A DNA stretch of 64,000 nucleotides from Rhizobiales bacterium Ga0077545 (GCA_001464335.1 LNEV01000019.1:1-64000), one strand, 5' to 3'. Positions 21,605-31,529 are shown, numbered from the stretch's first letter. Notes: generated by a model from the sequence alone, not told the origin. Numbers and translations are program-made.

Positions 21605-22468
21605 GTGCGGCACGGGCTGATTTTTGCGATTTCCCTGATCTGCGGGGTCGGAGCGGCGGTGGGCGGCGCCGGTGCGGTGACGATTTCGTCCGATGCGCGG
21701 CTGACCTTGCCGGAATTCGCGGCAAAGACCGGGCAGGATCCGGACCTCTTCGAAAAGCGTTATGCGGCGACCGGCATGATCGTTTGCTCGGGCGTCTATT
21801 CGACGGCCCAGCTCACCATCCGCAACGATGTCGTGACGACGGCAGCTCATGCTTTCTTCGATGCAGACGGAAGCCCTCGGGGCAGTCTTTCGGAGTGCAC
21901 CTTCAATGTCATGGTCGAAGGAAAGCAGAAGGCGATCGGGCTCGATGTCAGTTCGCTGCGCGTCGGCTCCCGCAATCCTTACGCGGTGGCGCCGGTTCAC
22001 GACTGGGCGGTGATTCGGCTGGCCGAAGCCGTGCCCTCGGCGCAGCCCTACGCAATCGGCAATCCGGGACCTGTCGGCATGCCGATCGTGCTCCTGGCCA
22101 ACCGCCATCGCGGCTGGGTGCATGACGGCCTCAAGGCCATCGAGCCCTGCGCGATTCGAATCGAGCGCCGCGTCGACGCGAAGAGCGCGCGCGAGATTGC
22201 CATCGATTGTTCGGCAGGCGAGGGCGCTTCGGGCAGCGCGATCATGTCGCCGGGCGCCGCAACGACCATGGTCGGCATTTATGTCGGCTGGCGGTCCACC
22301 CATCCGGACCGGCCGGGCCCGTTTTCCTCGACGCATATGAATTTCGGTGTGGCGATCGAAGGCCCGTTCAAACTGGCGCTTTCCGCCATGACCGCCGAGC
22401 CGATCCTCGAAGCAACGCGCGCGCCCAAGGAGCACGCTTCGGCGACCTCCGCCGCTGTTGTTCACTGA
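21605..22468 (+). CDS. Secreted trypsin-like serine protease
   Basis: This 287-residue exported protein starts with a GTG behind GGGGATTA. A signal peptide (MRHGLIFAISLICGVGAAVGGAGA) is followed by an S1-family fold: His82 in TTAAHAFF, Asp133 in VHDWAVIRL and Ser209 in EGASGSA, in the right order and spacing for a catalytic triad. Four or more cysteines (61, 98, 182, 202) could form disulfides in the periplasm. The gene stands alone, divergent from zapE and convergent with sdhB. Substrate unknown. Confidence 0.87.
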   Translation: MRHGLIFAISLICGVGAAVGGAGAVTISSDARLTLPEFAAKTGQDPDLFEKRYAATGMIVCSGVYSTAQLTIRNDVVTTAAHAFFDADGSPRGSLSECTFNVMVEGKQKAIGLDVSSLRVGSRNPYAVAPVHDWAVIRLAEAVPSAQPYAIGNPGPVGMPIVLLANRHRGWVHDGLKAIEPCAIRIERRVDAKSAREIAIDCSAGEGASGSAIMSPGAATTMVGIYVGWRSTHPDRPGPFSSTHMNFGVAIEGPFKLALSAMTAEPILEATRAPKEHASATSAAVVH

Positions 22469-22491
22469 TCGAAGCCGGCAGCGGGTCAAGG

Positions 22492-23271
22492 TCAGACTTC
22501 GCGTTCCTGCATCAGCTTCTTGATCTCGATAATGGCCGCCGCCGGATTGAGGCCCTTGGGGCAGACATTGGCGCAGTTCATGATCGTGTGGCAGCGATAA
22601 AGCCGGAAGGGGTCTTCCAGCGTGTCGAGACGTTCGCCGAGGCCTTCGTCGCGGCTGTCGATCATCCAGCGATAGGCCTGCAGAAGCGCGGCCGGACCGA
22701 GATATTTCTCCCCGTTCCACCAATAGCTCGGGCAGGCGGTGGTGCAGCAGGCGCACAGGATGCATTCGTAAAGACCATCGAGCTTGTCGCGGTCTTCCGG
22801 TGACTGCTTCCACTCGGTGTCGGGCGGCATGGTCTCGGTCTTGAGATAGGGCTCGATCAACGCATGCTGGCCGTAGAAAGCCGACAGGTCCGGTACGAGA
22901 TCCTTGATCACCGACATATGCGGCAGCGGATAGATCTTGAGGACGTCCGAGCCGACATCGTCCATGCCCTTGGTGCAGGCCAGGGTGTTCGCGCCGTTGA
23001 TGTTCATCGAGCAGGAACCGCAGATCCCCTCTCGGCAGGAGCGGCGGAAGGTGAGCGAGGGATCGATCTCGTTCTTGATCTGGATAAGACCGTCCAGAAT
23101 CATCGGTCCGCAATTTTCGCGGTCGACATAATAGGTGTCGATGCTGGGGTTCTCCCCATCGTCCGGGTTCCAGCGGTAGATGCGGAATTCCGTCAGGCGG
23201 GCGCTGTCCGGTTTCGGCCAGACCTTGCCGGGCTTGATCCTGGAATTCTTCGGCAGCGTGAATTCAGCCAT
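22492..23271 (-). CDS. sdhB: Succinate dehydrogenase iron-sulfur subunit
   Basis: This 259-residue subunit of complex II carries electrons from FAD to ubiquinone. Three cluster motifs are intact: the 2Fe-2S ligands in CREGICGSC with a downstream Cys, and the 4Fe-4S/3Fe-4S ligands in [12 protein letters not shown] and [14 protein letters not shown]. It is the last gene of sdhCDAB, 80 bases after sdhA; the gap contains a short GGTCCC...GGGACC inverted repeat. Confidence 0.98.
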   Translation of the reverse strand: MAEFTLPKNSRIKPGKVWPKPDSARLTEFRIYRWNPDDGENPSIDTYYVDRENCGPMILDGLIQIKNEIDPSLTFRRSCREGICGSCSMNINGANTLACTKGMDDVGSDVLKIYPLPHMSVIKDLVPDLSAFYGQHALIEPYLKTETMPPDTEWKQSPEDRDKLDGLYECILCACCTTACPSYWWNGEKYLGPAALLQAYRWMIDSRDEGLGERLDTLEDPFRLYRCHTIMNCANVCPKGLNPAAAIIEIKKLMQEREV

Positions 23272-23351
23272 GTCGGATCGTCGTTCTCTCGAGGGCGCGA
23301 GGCCTTAAAGGGGTCGGTCCCGATGACATATGGGACCGGACACGGGACATT

Positions 23352-25148
23352 TCAGTAAACGCGCTTCTTCGGCGCGATGTATTCGACATCGTCGGTCAAG
23401 GTGTAGGAATGCACAGGCCGGTAATCGATGTGGACCTCGCGCTTCTCGGTGTCGGCCCACGACAGCGTGTGCTTCATCCATTCGCCGTCGTCGCGGTCGG
23501 GGAAGTCCTCGCGGGCATGGGCGCCGCGGCTTTCCGTGCGGTTCAGCGCGCTCTCGACCGTTACGGTCGCCTGGGCGATCAGATTGTCGAATTCGAGCGT
23601 TTCGATCAGGTCCGAATTCCACACGAGAGAACGGTCGGAGACGCTGATATCGTCCCGCGCGGCCCACACTTTGTGGATCAGTTCCTTGCCTTCGGCCAGG
23701 ATATCGCCCGTGCGGAAGACGGCGCAGTTCGATTGCATGACCTTCTGCATATCGAGGCGCAGCTGCGCGGTCGGCGTTGAACCCGAGGCGTAGCGGAAGC
23801 GGTCGAGGCGGGACAGCGCCAGGTCTGCCGAATCTGCGGGAAGGTCCGGCTGCGCCGCGCCGGGCTTGAGAATTTCCGCGCACCGCTGACCGGCGGCACG
23901 TCCGAACACGATGAGGTCGGTGAGGGAGTTCGAGCCGAGGCGGTTTGCGCCGTGCACCGACACGCAGGCGCCCTCGCCCAGCGCCATCAGGCCGGGGACG
24001 ACGAAATCGGGATCGCCGTTCTTCTTCGTCAGCACTTCGCCGTGATAATTCGTCGGGATGCCGCCCATATTGTAATGCACGGTCGGCAGAACCGGGATCG
24101 GCTCGCGCGTGATGTCGACGCCCGCGAAGATCTTGGCGCTTTCCGAAATGCCCGGCAGGCGCTCGTGCAGGACGGCGGGGTCGATATGTTCGAGGTGCAG
24201 ATGGATGTGATCCTTCTGCCGCCCGACACCGCGGCCTTCGCGGATCTCGATCGTCATCGCGCGTGAGACAACGTCGCGCGAGGCGAGGTCCTTGGCGTGC
24301 GGTGCGTAGCGCTCCATGAAGCGCTCGTTCTCGGAATTCGTCAGATAGCCGCCTTCGCCGCGCGCGCCCTCGGTGATGAGGCAGCCCGAGCCGTAAATGC
24401 CCGACGGATGGAACTGCACGAATTCCATGTCCTGCAGCGGCAGGCCGGCGCGCAGCACCATGCCGCCGCCATCGCCCGTGCAGGTATGGGCGGAGGTGGC
24501 CGAGAAATAGGCGCGGCCATAGCCGCCGGTGGCGAGCACTGTCGTCTGGGCGCGGAAGCGGTGAATCGTGCCGTCGTCCATCTTCAGGGCGATGACGCCG
24601 CGGCAGCGGCCTTCGCTGTCCATGATGAGGTCGAGCGCGAAATATTCGATGAAGAATTCCGAGGAATGCTTCACGCACTGTCCGTACAGCGTGTGCAGGA
24701 TCGCGTGGCCGGTGCGGTCGGCTGCAGCGCAGGTGCGCTGCGCGGCGCCGCCCTCGCCGTACTCGGTGGTCATGCCGCCGAACGGCCGCTGGTAGATCTT
24801 GCCTTCCTCGGTGCGCGAGAAGGGCACGCCCCAATGTTCCAGCTCGTAGACGGCGGCGGGCGCGTTGCGGCACAGATATTCGATGGCGTCCTGATCGCCG
24901 AGCCAGTCCGATCCCTTGATGGTGTCGAACATGTGCCATTGCCAGCGGTCTTCGCTCATATTCCCCAGCGCGGCCGACATGCCGCCCTGTGCCGCGACCG
25001 TGTGCGAGCGGGTCGGGAAAACCTTGGTCAGGCAGGCGGTGCGCAGGCCCGCCGAGGACGAGCCGAGAACGGCGCGCAGGCCCGCGCCACCGGCGCCGAC
25101 GACGACCACATCATAGGTGTGGTCCTGAATGGGGTACGTGGCCGGCAT
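23352..25148 (-). CDS. sdhA: Succinate dehydrogenase flavoprotein subunit
   Basis: This 598-residue catalytic subunit of complex II oxidises succinate to fumarate. FAD-binding GAGGAGLRA is near residues 18-26 and the covalent FAD histidine is H49 in [11 protein letters not shown]. The substrate region EGARGEGG and the C-terminal arginine region are present. It is one base downstream of sdhD, so coupled. Confidence 0.98.
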   Translation of the reverse strand: MPATYPIQDHTYDVVVVGAGGAGLRAVLGSSSAGLRTACLTKVFPTRSHTVAAQGGMSAALGNMSEDRWQWHMFDTIKGSDWLGDQDAIEYLCRNAPAAVYELEHWGVPFSRTEEGKIYQRPFGGMTTEYGEGGAAQRTCAAADRTGHAILHTLYGQCVKHSSEFFIEYFALDLIMDSEGRCRGVIALKMDDGTIHRFRAQTTVLATGGYGRAYFSATSAHTCTGDGGGMVLRAGLPLQDMEFVQFHPSGIYGSGCLITEGARGEGGYLTNSENERFMERYAPHAKDLASRDVVSRAMTIEIREGRGVGRQKDHIHLHLEHIDPAVLHERLPGISESAKIFAGVDITREPIPVLPTVHYNMGGIPTNYHGEVLTKKNGDPDFVVPGLMALGEGACVSVHGANRLGSNSLTDLIVFGRAAGQRCAEILKPGAAQPDLPADSADLALSRLDRFRYASGSTPTAQLRLDMQKVMQSNCAVFRTGDILAEGKELIHKVWAARDDISVSDRSLVWNSDLIETLEFDNLIAQATVTVESALNRTESRGAHAREDFPDRDDGEWMKHTLSWADTEKREVHIDYRPVHSYTLTDDVEYIAPKKRVY

Positions 25149-25149
25149 G

Positions 25150-25530
25150 TCAGGCCCCGATGCCGAGCTTGAGAAGGAAATAGAGCGCGACGCCCGAAGC
25201 GCCCCACGAGAAGAGTGTGTTGGCGCCGGAGGAGATCTTTCGGAGACCCTTCGAATGCACGTAGTCGTCGATCACGTTCTGCATCCCGATCCGCATATGG
25301 ATCGCGTTGGCGAGAATGAAGAAAAACAGCGGCAGCGCGACCCACGCTGAAGCGATGGCCGCGGCCATTTCCGCATGGCTCGCATGGCGCAGCGCAACGA
25401 GGACGCCGATGAGATAGAGCGTCAGCGGGAGCAGCACGACCGATGTCAGCTTTATGAGCCAGTATTCCCGCGAGCCGGTGCCGGCGGCGCCGAGGCCGCG
25501 GATGCGGGCATGTTGCGTACGCGCGACCAC
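25150..25530 (-). CDS. sdhD: Succinate dehydrogenase membrane anchor subunit
   Basis: This 126-residue protein has three membrane helices (about 27-48, 57-77, 98-122) and anchors complex II. The conserved [15 protein letters not shown] motif supplies the heme-ligand histidine and quinone-site residues. The gene is tightly packed between sdhC (1-base gap) and sdhA (1-base gap). Confidence 0.95.
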   Translation of the reverse strand: MVARTQHARIRGLGAAGTGSREYWLIKLTSVVLLPLTLYLIGVLVALRHASHAEMAAAIASAWVALPLFFFILANAIHMRIGMQNVIDDYVHSKGLRKISSGANTLFSWGASGVALYFLLKLGIGA

Positions 25531-25531
25531 A

Positions 25532-25933
25532 TCAATCTCCGAGCAAAACGAACAGCCACAGAAGCGTCGTCAGGGCGACCGAGCCGATCAATGTGCCCTG
25601 CGCCCACAGATAGCGCGAGGCACGGTCGACCCCGGTGCCGGTGTCCCACACGATGTGGCGGACCCCGCCGATGGCGTGATGAATGAGGGACCAGCTGAGG
25701 CCGATGAGAACGAGGATGCCGAACCAGGAGCCTGCGACGGCGGCGAACAGCTCGTACATATCGGGACCGGCCAGAAGCGCACCGAGGAACACCGCGATAA
25801 GCGGCACGGCAAAATACAGGGCCATGCCCGTCGCGCGGTGAAAGATCGACATCGCCATCGTCCAGGTGAAGCGATAGATCGACAGATGCGGCGAGAGGGG
25901 CCGGTTAGGCAGGCGTCGGGACTGATCGGCCAT
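25532..25933 (-). CDS. sdhC: Succinate dehydrogenase cytochrome b556 subunit
   Basis: This 133-residue subunit has three membrane helices and the family blocks RPLSPHLSIYRF, SIFHRATG (quinone site Ser/Arg) and HHAIGGVRHIVWD (heme ligand). The ATG at 25933 is chosen because MADQSRRLPNRPLSPH matches the family; the 19 extra codons upstream look non-coding. First gene of the sdh operon. TTGCCA and TACCAA, 17 bases apart, lie upstream as a weak promoter candidate. Confidence 0.95.
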   Translation of the reverse strand: MADQSRRLPNRPLSPHLSIYRFTWTMAMSIFHRATGMALYFAVPLIAVFLGALLAGPDMYELFAAVAGSWFGILVLIGLSWSLIHHAIGGVRHIVWDTGTGVDRASRYLWAQGTLIGSVALTTLLWLFVLLGD

Positions 25934-26054
25934 TAGAACGATTCCGCCTTTCGTGCGGCGTTTGGTAGCGCACGAAACCGGGACTGGCAACGCAGGGCTG
26001 CTATGTGCTTTGGACTTATCCCATTTGGGAAATGTGCCCAGAATGCCTGAAAAT

Positions 26055-26954
26055 TCAGTGCTGAGCGGTGATTAGCTCGTGGAGCTTCAAAGTCCGCTCG
26101 GCGATCTGCGCGTGAAGCCGTTCAACCATGCGCCCACGGACGGCAATGACACCGCGTTTTTCGTTCTCGGGCATCTCGAAGGCATGGATGATTTCGCGCG
26201 CTTCGGAAATTTCAGCCGGGCTCGGCGCGAACAGGCGGTTCGCGGCCTCGATCTGGTTGGGATGTATGATCGTCTTGCCGTCCATACCGAGCGCGCGCCC
26301 CTGCTCGCATTCGGCATCGAAGCCCTTGATGTCCTGGAAATCGTTGTAGACGCCGTCGAGGATGAAGAGTTTCTCGGCCCGCGCCGCCAGAACCGCCATG
26401 GACAGCCACGGCAGGACAGGGGTGCGGTCGCCGCCCGCCTTCACGGCGGTTTCGCGCACGATGTCGTTCGTGCCGAGCACGAGGCCGCGCAGGCGATGGC
26501 CTTCCGGCGTGCGCGTGGAAGCGGCGATCTTGGCGATGTCGAGAAGACCGCGCGCGGTTTCCACCATGGCCCACAGCGCGATGCCGTGCGTTTCCGGCCG
26601 GCCGCGAAGATGGCGTTCGGCGGCGAAGATCTCGTCGATCGATTCGACCTTGGACAACAGAACGGCATCGGGCCGCGCCTTGACCGCGGCGCTCATGTCG
26701 TCCTCGAAATATTCGGTGCGGGCGGGGTTCACGCGCATGACGATCTCGCGGTGGCCGAAGCCGCCGTCGCGAATCATCGCGACGACCTGGTCGCGCGCCT
26801 CGCCCTTCACCTCGTCGGCAACCGAATCCTCAAGGTCGAAGATCACCGCATCGACCGGCAGGCTCTTGGCCTTTTCCTGGGCGCGGGAGTTGGAGCCGGG
26901 AATGTAGAGGGCGCTGCGGCGCGGGCGGGGTGTGCCATTGGAGGTGTCTGTCAT
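26055..26954 (-). CDS. CoA-ester lyase of the HpcH/CitE family
   Basis: This 299-residue TIM-barrel protein belongs to the citrate lyase beta / malyl-CoA lyase family. Family blocks are RSALYIPGSNSRAQEKA, DAVIFDLEDSV (metal-binding acidic pair), VMRVNPARTEYFEDD and the C-terminal GMDGKTIIHPNQI. Members cleave or hydrolyse malyl-CoA, methylmalyl-CoA, citramalyl-CoA or similar; these cannot be told apart by reading. No citrate-lyase alpha or gamma genes are present, so it is not part of citrate lyase. It lies upstream of sdhC on the same strand. ATG at 26954 preferred over one six codons earlier. Confidence 0.9.
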   Translation of the reverse strand: MTDTSNGTPRPRRSALYIPGSNSRAQEKAKSLPVDAVIFDLEDSVADEVKGEARDQVVAMIRDGGFGHREIVMRVNPARTEYFEDDMSAAVKARPDAVLLSKVESIDEIFAAERHLRGRPETHGIALWAMVETARGLLDIAKIAASTRTPEGHRLRGLVLGTNDIVRETAVKAGGDRTPVLPWLSMAVLAARAEKLFILDGVYNDFQDIKGFDAECEQGRALGMDGKTIIHPNQIEAANRLFAPSPAEISEAREIIHAFEMPENEKRGVIAVRGRMVERLHAQIAERTLKLHELITAQH

Positions 26955-27087
26955 CGAGCAAGACCTAATCATCCGGACGTGGCGCTGCCAAGCGGCTTTG
27001 GGCTCGACAATGGGCGAAGGGCAAGCCCGCCGAACCTCTGGACCAGACGCGGCAGCTTGTCTACCAAGACGCCAAAGAGAGTGGCAG

Positions 27088-27717
27088 ATGTTTCCTAAAG
27101 AACTCGAAGACGGCTACCGTCAGTGGCGCGACGAGCGCCTTCCCCATGAGAGGGGCCGCCTGGCCCAGCTCGCAGCGCTCGGGCAGGCGCCCATCGCGCT
27201 CATCATCGGCTGTTGCGACAGCCGCGTCTCGCCCGAGACCATCTTCTCCGCCGGGCCGGGTGAGCTTTTCGTGCTGCGCAATGTGGCGAACGTCATTCCA
27301 CCCTACCGGCCGGATGGAAAGCATCACGGCACTTCGGCGGCCATCGAGTTCGCACTGGGCGGTCTTGCCGTCCCGCACATCGTCGTGATGGGGCATTCGC
27401 AGTGTGGCGGCGTGCGGGCCTATCTCAATCCGGATTTCGACAAGGCCGGCGAATTCATCGGACCGTGGATGAGCCTGATCGAAGGGGCGAAGGAGGATGC
27501 GCTGGCGCGCAATCCGGATCTGAAAGGCAAGGCACTGGAGACGGCGGTGGAAGAGGCGGCGATTCGCGTTTCGATCCGCAATCTGCGGACCTTCCCGGAA
27601 ATCCAGCGCCGCGAGGCCGAGGGGCTCATCTCGATTTCGGGCGGGCACCTCGACATCGCCAACGGCAATCTGCGGGTCATGGACGAAGAGACGGGCAATT
27701 TCTCGCCCGCTCTCTGA
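27088..27717 (+). CDS. Beta-class carbonic anhydrase
   Basis: This 209-residue enzyme interconverts CO2 and bicarbonate. Zinc ligands and the Asp-Arg dyad are clear: C42, D44, R46 in CCDSRVSP, and H103 and C106 in GHSQCGGV. It begins MFPKELEDGYRQW at the ATG at 27088; a longer frame starts upstream but would overlap the divergent CoA-ester lyase. No signal peptide, so cytoplasmic. Its role is probably bicarbonate supply for carboxylases. Confidence 0.96.
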   Translation: MFPKELEDGYRQWRDERLPHERGRLAQLAALGQAPIALIIGCCDSRVSPETIFSAGPGELFVLRNVANVIPPYRPDGKHHGTSAAIEFALGGLAVPHIVVMGHSQCGGVRAYLNPDFDKAGEFIGPWMSLIEGAKEDALARNPDLKGKALETAVEEAAIRVSIRNLRTFPEIQRREAEGLISISGGHLDIANGNLRVMDEETGNFSPAL

Positions 27718-27733
27718 GCGTTTCGATCGATGA

Positions 27734-27762
27734 CGGGTCCTGCGGCGGCGCCGCAGAACCCG
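27734..27762. terminator. Hairpin between convergent genes
   Basis: CGGGT-C-CTGCGGC, loop GGC, GCCGCAG-A-ACCCG: a 12-pair stem with one mismatch, filling the 46-base gap between the convergent carbonic anhydrase and asd genes. There is no T-run on either side, so it may be a bidirectional 3' end structure rather than a classical intrinsic terminator. Confidence 0.45.
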
Positions 27763-27763
27763 C

Positions 27764-28789
27764 TCAGGCAGCCTTTTTCAGGAAGCCGCGATTGATCAGG
27801 CTTTCGGCAATCTGCACCGCGTTGAGCGCCGCGCCCTTGCGCAGATTGTCCGAGACAACCCACATGCTGAGGCCGTTCTCGACCGTGAAGTCTTCGCGGA
27901 TGCGGGAGATGAAGGTGGCGTCGTCGCCGGTCGCTTCATACGGCGTGATGTAGCCACCCGGCTCGCGCTTGTCGATCACGAGGCAGCCCGGGGCTTCGCG
28001 GAGAATGTCGCGCGCTTCGTCCGCCGAAATCGGACGCTCGAACTCGATGTTGACGGCCTCGGAATGGCCGACGAACACCGGAACGCGCACGGCGGTGCAG
28101 GTGAGCTTGATCTTCGGGTCGAGGATTTTCTTGGTCTCGACCATGACCTTCCACTCTTCCTTCGTGTAGCCGTCGTCCATGAACACGTCGATGTGCGGAA
28201 TGACGTTGAAGGCGATGCGCTTCGGGAACTTGGCCGGGGTCGGCTCGTCGTTCACGAAAATGCCCTTGGTCTGGTTCCACAGCTCGTCCATGGCGTCCTT
28301 GCCGGCACCGGAAACCGACTGATAGGTCGCAACAACCACGCGCTTGATGGTCGCCGCGTCGTGCAGCGGCTTCAGCGCGACGACGAGCTGGGCGGTCGAG
28401 CAGTTCGGATTGGCGATGATGCCCTTTTTGGTGTAGCCGGCGATGGCGTCGGCGTTCACTTCGGGCACGATCAGCGGCACGTCGGGGTCGTAGCGGAACG
28501 CCGAGGAATTATCGATGACGACGGGGCCGAGCGCGGCGATCTTCGGAGACCATTCCTTGGAGACATCGCCGCCAGCCGACATCAGCACGATGTCGACCTT
28601 CGTGAAGTCGAAATTCTCGAGAGCCTGGCATTTGATCGTTTTATCGCCGAACGACACTTCCGAGCCCTGCGACCGGCGCGAGGCGACGGCGTACAGCTCA
28701 TCGACGGGGAATTCCCGCTCGTCGAGGATGTTCAGCATTTCGCGGCCCACATTGCCTGTGGCGCCGACGACGGCAATCCGATAGCCCAT
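27764..28789 (-). CDS. asd: Aspartate-semialdehyde dehydrogenase
   Basis: This 341-residue NADP-dependent enzyme makes aspartate semialdehyde for lysine, threonine, methionine and diaminopimelate synthesis. The NADP motif GATGNVGREM is at 9-18, nucleophile C130 is in NPNCSTAQLV, and substrate residues R235 and H242 are in VRVPVFVGHSE. It works in the same pathway as dapF at 43802 in this window. Single gene, divergent from a small exported protein. Confidence 0.98.
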   Translation of the reverse strand: MGYRIAVVGATGNVGREMLNILDEREFPVDELYAVASRRSQGSEVSFGDKTIKCQALENFDFTKVDIVLMSAGGDVSKEWSPKIAALGPVVIDNSSAFRYDPDVPLIVPEVNADAIAGYTKKGIIANPNCSTAQLVVALKPLHDAATIKRVVVATYQSVSGAGKDAMDELWNQTKGIFVNDEPTPAKFPKRIAFNVIPHIDVFMDDGYTKEEWKVMVETKKILDPKIKLTCTAVRVPVFVGHSEAVNIEFERPISADEARDILREAPGCLVIDKREPGGYITPYEATGDDATFISRIREDFTVENGLSMWVVSDNLRKGAALNAVQIAESLINRGFLKKAA

Positions 28790-28984
28790 TTTCTGCTCCA
28801 GAGATCTCAGTCCGGCCGAGCCGGTGCGCGTTATATGGGGGCCCTGAGCGGCCCGCGCCCTCCCTTAGCCCAATTTCAGAAAAACGCAATTCAGCACGCT
28901 GTTGCCCAAAGACGCTTGCGGAACATTAACCGGCGAGGGACATTGTGCCCAAAGTGGATTCTCTCCGATCGGAGCCGGTACATC

Positions 28985-29302
28985 ATGCGCAGTCTTTCCG
29001 CCGTTGCCCTGTCAGCCCTGATGCTGTCGGGCGTATTCGCCCTTCCGGCCGTCGCGCAGGAAGATCCCGAGCTTCCGGGCGTGCGCGTGACCATCACGCC
29101 GCGTTCGTATCTGAGCCCCGGCAATCAGGTTCGCCCGCAGTCGGCGCGCGACTATGCCAAGTCGAACCTGTCGGGAAATACGTTCCTGTCATCGAACTAC
29201 AACGGCGTGAAGGGCTTCGAGCGCTATCCGCTGCACGACACGCTTGATCTGCCTTACAGCAGTTCGCGTTACGTGCTCCGCGCGCCCGACCGCGTTCGCT
29301 GA
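28985..29302 (+). CDS. Small exported protein of unknown function
   Basis: This 105-residue protein has a signal peptide (MRSLSAVALSALMLSGVFALPAVAQ, cleavage after AVA). The mature part of about 80 residues is polar, rich in Ser, Tyr, Arg and Pro (PRSYLSPGNQVRPQSARDYAKS), without cysteines or a membrane helix. No family recognised. A strong terminator follows directly, so it is a monocistronic unit. Likely periplasmic. Confidence 0.75.
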   Translation: MRSLSAVALSALMLSGVFALPAVAQEDPELPGVRVTITPRSYLSPGNQVRPQSARDYAKSNLSGNTFLSSNYNGVKGFERYPLHDTLDLPYSSSRYVLRAPDRVR

Positions 29303-29322
29303 TCCAGCGGGGCCACAGACGC

Positions 29323-29351
29323 AAAACCCGGAGCTTGCTCCGGGTTTTTTT
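29323..29351 (+). terminator. Intrinsic terminator, probably bidirectional
   Basis: AAAACCCGGAGC and GCTCCGGGTTTT pair over 12 bases around a TT loop and are followed by further T residues. It ends the small exported gene; the A-run on the other side lets it serve the minus-strand Nudix-like gene as well. Confidence 0.9.
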
Positions 29352-29375
29352 GTGTCCGAACGGGGCCATCGGAGG

Positions 29376-30305
29376 TCAGGCGCTGAACGCGCTCTCGGCC
29401 TGAGGCGAGGCGGGCGCCGGGACATAGCCCGACGGATAGGTCATGTCCGGGTTTTCCTTGCCGAACATGTCGCAGCATTTGACCCAGCGCTGAAGCATGC
29501 GGCCCGCGAGGGTGCGGTGATCGGGCAGGTCGAAGCCGAGGTCTTCATGCGCGAAGATTTCTTCGCGCGTCAGCCAGCGGGCCTCGGCGATGCGGTCGTC
29601 ATGAACCGCGATCTGCGTGTCCTCGATAAGGATGTGGAAGCCCATGAGCATGGCGCTCGGGAACGGCCATGGCTGGCTGGCATAATATTGCAGGCGCTTC
29701 GGCCGCAGCCTGAAATTCAGTAGCATGTCGCGCGTTGCCGCCTGTTCGACCATTTCGCCCGGCTCGACGGGCGCCGGCAATATCGTCAGCGTGCGGCCCG
29801 CCGTGTCCCGGCTGCGCGCGAGCAGGACGCGGTCGGCCGTCACCGGCATGGCCAGAGCAACAAGATCGATCCTCGGAATGGATGCGTCGCGGTCCCAATC
29901 GGCCAGACCTCGCAGCATGGCGGCGAGGGCGGCGTCTTCTTCGCCGAGGAAGAAGTGCTGCGGGCCGATCTCGGTAAAGATGAAGCCGTCCGGCACGGGC
30001 GGCGCGGACAGCGGGCTGAGGTCGAGCCCGAACAGAAGGCCGTCATCGTCACGGCCGAGGAATGGCTTGCGGCAGCCTTCGAGATCGTAGGGGCGGACGC
30101 CCAATTCCTCGCGCGTCAGGCGCGCGAGGACCGACCCGGTGCGCGCAATGAGATGGCGGCCGCGCCAGAAAACGACGAAGCGGGTGTCGCTCTGGCGCGC
30201 CAGAACGGCGAGGCTTGCGGGGTTTTCGCGCAGGTCCGGTGCGCGGTCGAAATTCAGGCTGGCGAAATAGGGTACCAGACGATAGGGGCCCCGCTTCTGC
30301 GACAT
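29376..30305 (-). CDS. NudC-like Nudix protein with degenerate catalytic box
   Basis: This 309-residue protein has the architecture of NAD(H) pyrophosphatase NudC: an N-terminal domain (1-145), then a Nudix domain (about 146-285) with the NADH-specificity motif SQPWPFP at 210-216. Two defects stand out. The zinc ribbon with four cysteines that normally precedes the Nudix domain is missing; DWDRDASIPRID runs straight on. The Nudix box (REVMEESG in E. coli NudC) reads RDMLLNFR at 192-199, so the metal-binding glutamates are lost. It may bind but not cleave dinucleotides, or have another function. The gene stands alone upstream of leuB on the same strand (117-base gap). Confidence 0.85.
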   Translation of the reverse strand: MSQKRGPYRLVPYFASLNFDRAPDLRENPASLAVLARQSDTRFVVFWRGRHLIARTGSVLARLTREELGVRPYDLEGCRKPFLGRDDDGLLFGLDLSPLSAPPVPDGFIFTEIGPQHFFLGEEDAALAAMLRGLADWDRDASIPRIDLVALAMPVTADRVLLARSRDTAGRTLTILPAPVEPGEMVEQAATRDMLLNFRLRPKRLQYYASQPWPFPSAMLMGFHILIEDTQIAVHDDRIAEARWLTREEIFAHEDLGFDLPDHRTLAGRMLQRWVKCCDMFGKENPDMTYPSGYVPAPASPQAESAFSA

Positions 30306-30422
30306 CGGCGATCTCCGGATTGCCCGTGAGATCTGACGCAGGGACGAGGCCCCTTCAAATCATTTGCTTTCATTGGCCGATAGCCCGGAGCTATCAAGTC
30401 CAGTCAAACGATAGGAAGTGAC

Positions 30423-31529
30423 TTAGGCCAGTTCCTTGCCGAGGGCCGCGATGACGGCGTCTCCCATTTCGGCCGTTCCGATGGTCTTCTGCCCCGCCGA
30501 CGCGATGTCGCCGGTGCGCAGCCCGTCATTGAGAACACGCGAAATGGCGCGTTCGATGCCGTCGGCGAGGTCGGTCCGGCCGAACGAATAGCGCAGCGCC
30601 ATTCCGAGGCTGCCGATGACGGCGATCGGGTTGGCGACGCCCTTGCCCGCAATGTCCGGCGCCGAGCCGTGAACCGGCTCGTACATCGCGGCGCGCTTGC
30701 CGTTGATCTCCGCGCCGAGCGAGGCCGAGGGCAGCATGCCCAGCGAGCCCGTCAGCATGCTCGCGGCGTCCGAGAGGATGTCGCCGAACAGATTGTCGGT
30801 GACGAGGACGTCGAACTGCTTGGGGTTGCGCACGAGCTGCATGGCGCAATTGTCGGCAAGGATGTGTTCGAGCTTCACGTCGGAGAACTTCTCCTTGTGA
30901 AGGTTCGTGACGACCTCCTTCCAGAGCAGGCCCGAAATCATGACATTGTGCTTCTCGGCCGAGTGGACGAGGTTCTTGCGGACACGCGCCAGATCGAAAG
31001 CCACGGCGGCGATGCGCTCGATCTCGCTCGTCGTGTAGACCTGCGTGTCGACGGCGCGCTTCTGGCCGTTCGCGAGCGTCACGACTTCCTTCGGCTCGCC
31101 GAAATACGTGCCGCCCGTCAGTTCGCGGACGATGAGGATATCGAGACCTTCGACGATCTCGCGCTTCAGCGAGGAGGAGTCGGCCAGCGCCGGATAGCAG
31201 ATCGCCGGGCGCAGATTGGCGAACAGATCGAGATCCTTGCGAAGCCGCAGAAGACCCATTTCCGGACGCTTGTCATAGGCGACACCCGCCCATTTGGGGC
31301 CGCCGACCGCGCCGAGGATGATCGCGTCGGCCGCAAACGCCTTCTTCATGGCGTCTTCGGAAATCGGCGCGCCGCCGGCGTCGAAGGCGCAGCCGCCGAC
31401 GAGATCTTCTTCGATCTCGAAGCTTGCCGCGCCCGTCTTGCCGAGCCAGGCGATGAGCTTCTTCACCTCGGCCATGACCTCAGGGCCGATTCCGTCGCCG
31501 GGAAGGAGAAGAAGCTTGTGCGTCGCCAT
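30423..31529 (-). CDS. leuB: 3-isopropylmalate dehydrogenase
   Basis: This 368-residue enzyme oxidises and decarboxylates 3-isopropylmalate in leucine synthesis. It opens [14 protein letters not shown], has the substrate arginine region [17 protein letters not shown], the catalytic Lys/Tyr region and the metal/NAD block [30 protein letters not shown], then [20 protein letters not shown]. Normal length. Part of the dispersed leuC, leuD, leuB set all on the minus strand here. Confidence 0.98.
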   Translation of the reverse strand: MATHKLLLLPGDGIGPEVMAEVKKLIAWLGKTGAASFEIEEDLVGGCAFDAGGAPISEDAMKKAFAADAIILGAVGGPKWAGVAYDKRPEMGLLRLRKDLDLFANLRPAICYPALADSSSLKREIVEGLDILIVRELTGGTYFGEPKEVVTLANGQKRAVDTQVYTTSEIERIAAVAFDLARVRKNLVHSAEKHNVMISGLLWKEVVTNLHKEKFSDVKLEHILADNCAMQLVRNPKQFDVLVTDNLFGDILSDAASMLTGSLGMLPSASLGAEINGKRAAMYEPVHGSAPDIAGKGVANPIAVIGSLGMALRYSFGRTDLADGIERAISRVLNDGLRTGDIASAGQKTIGTAEMGDAVIAALGKELA

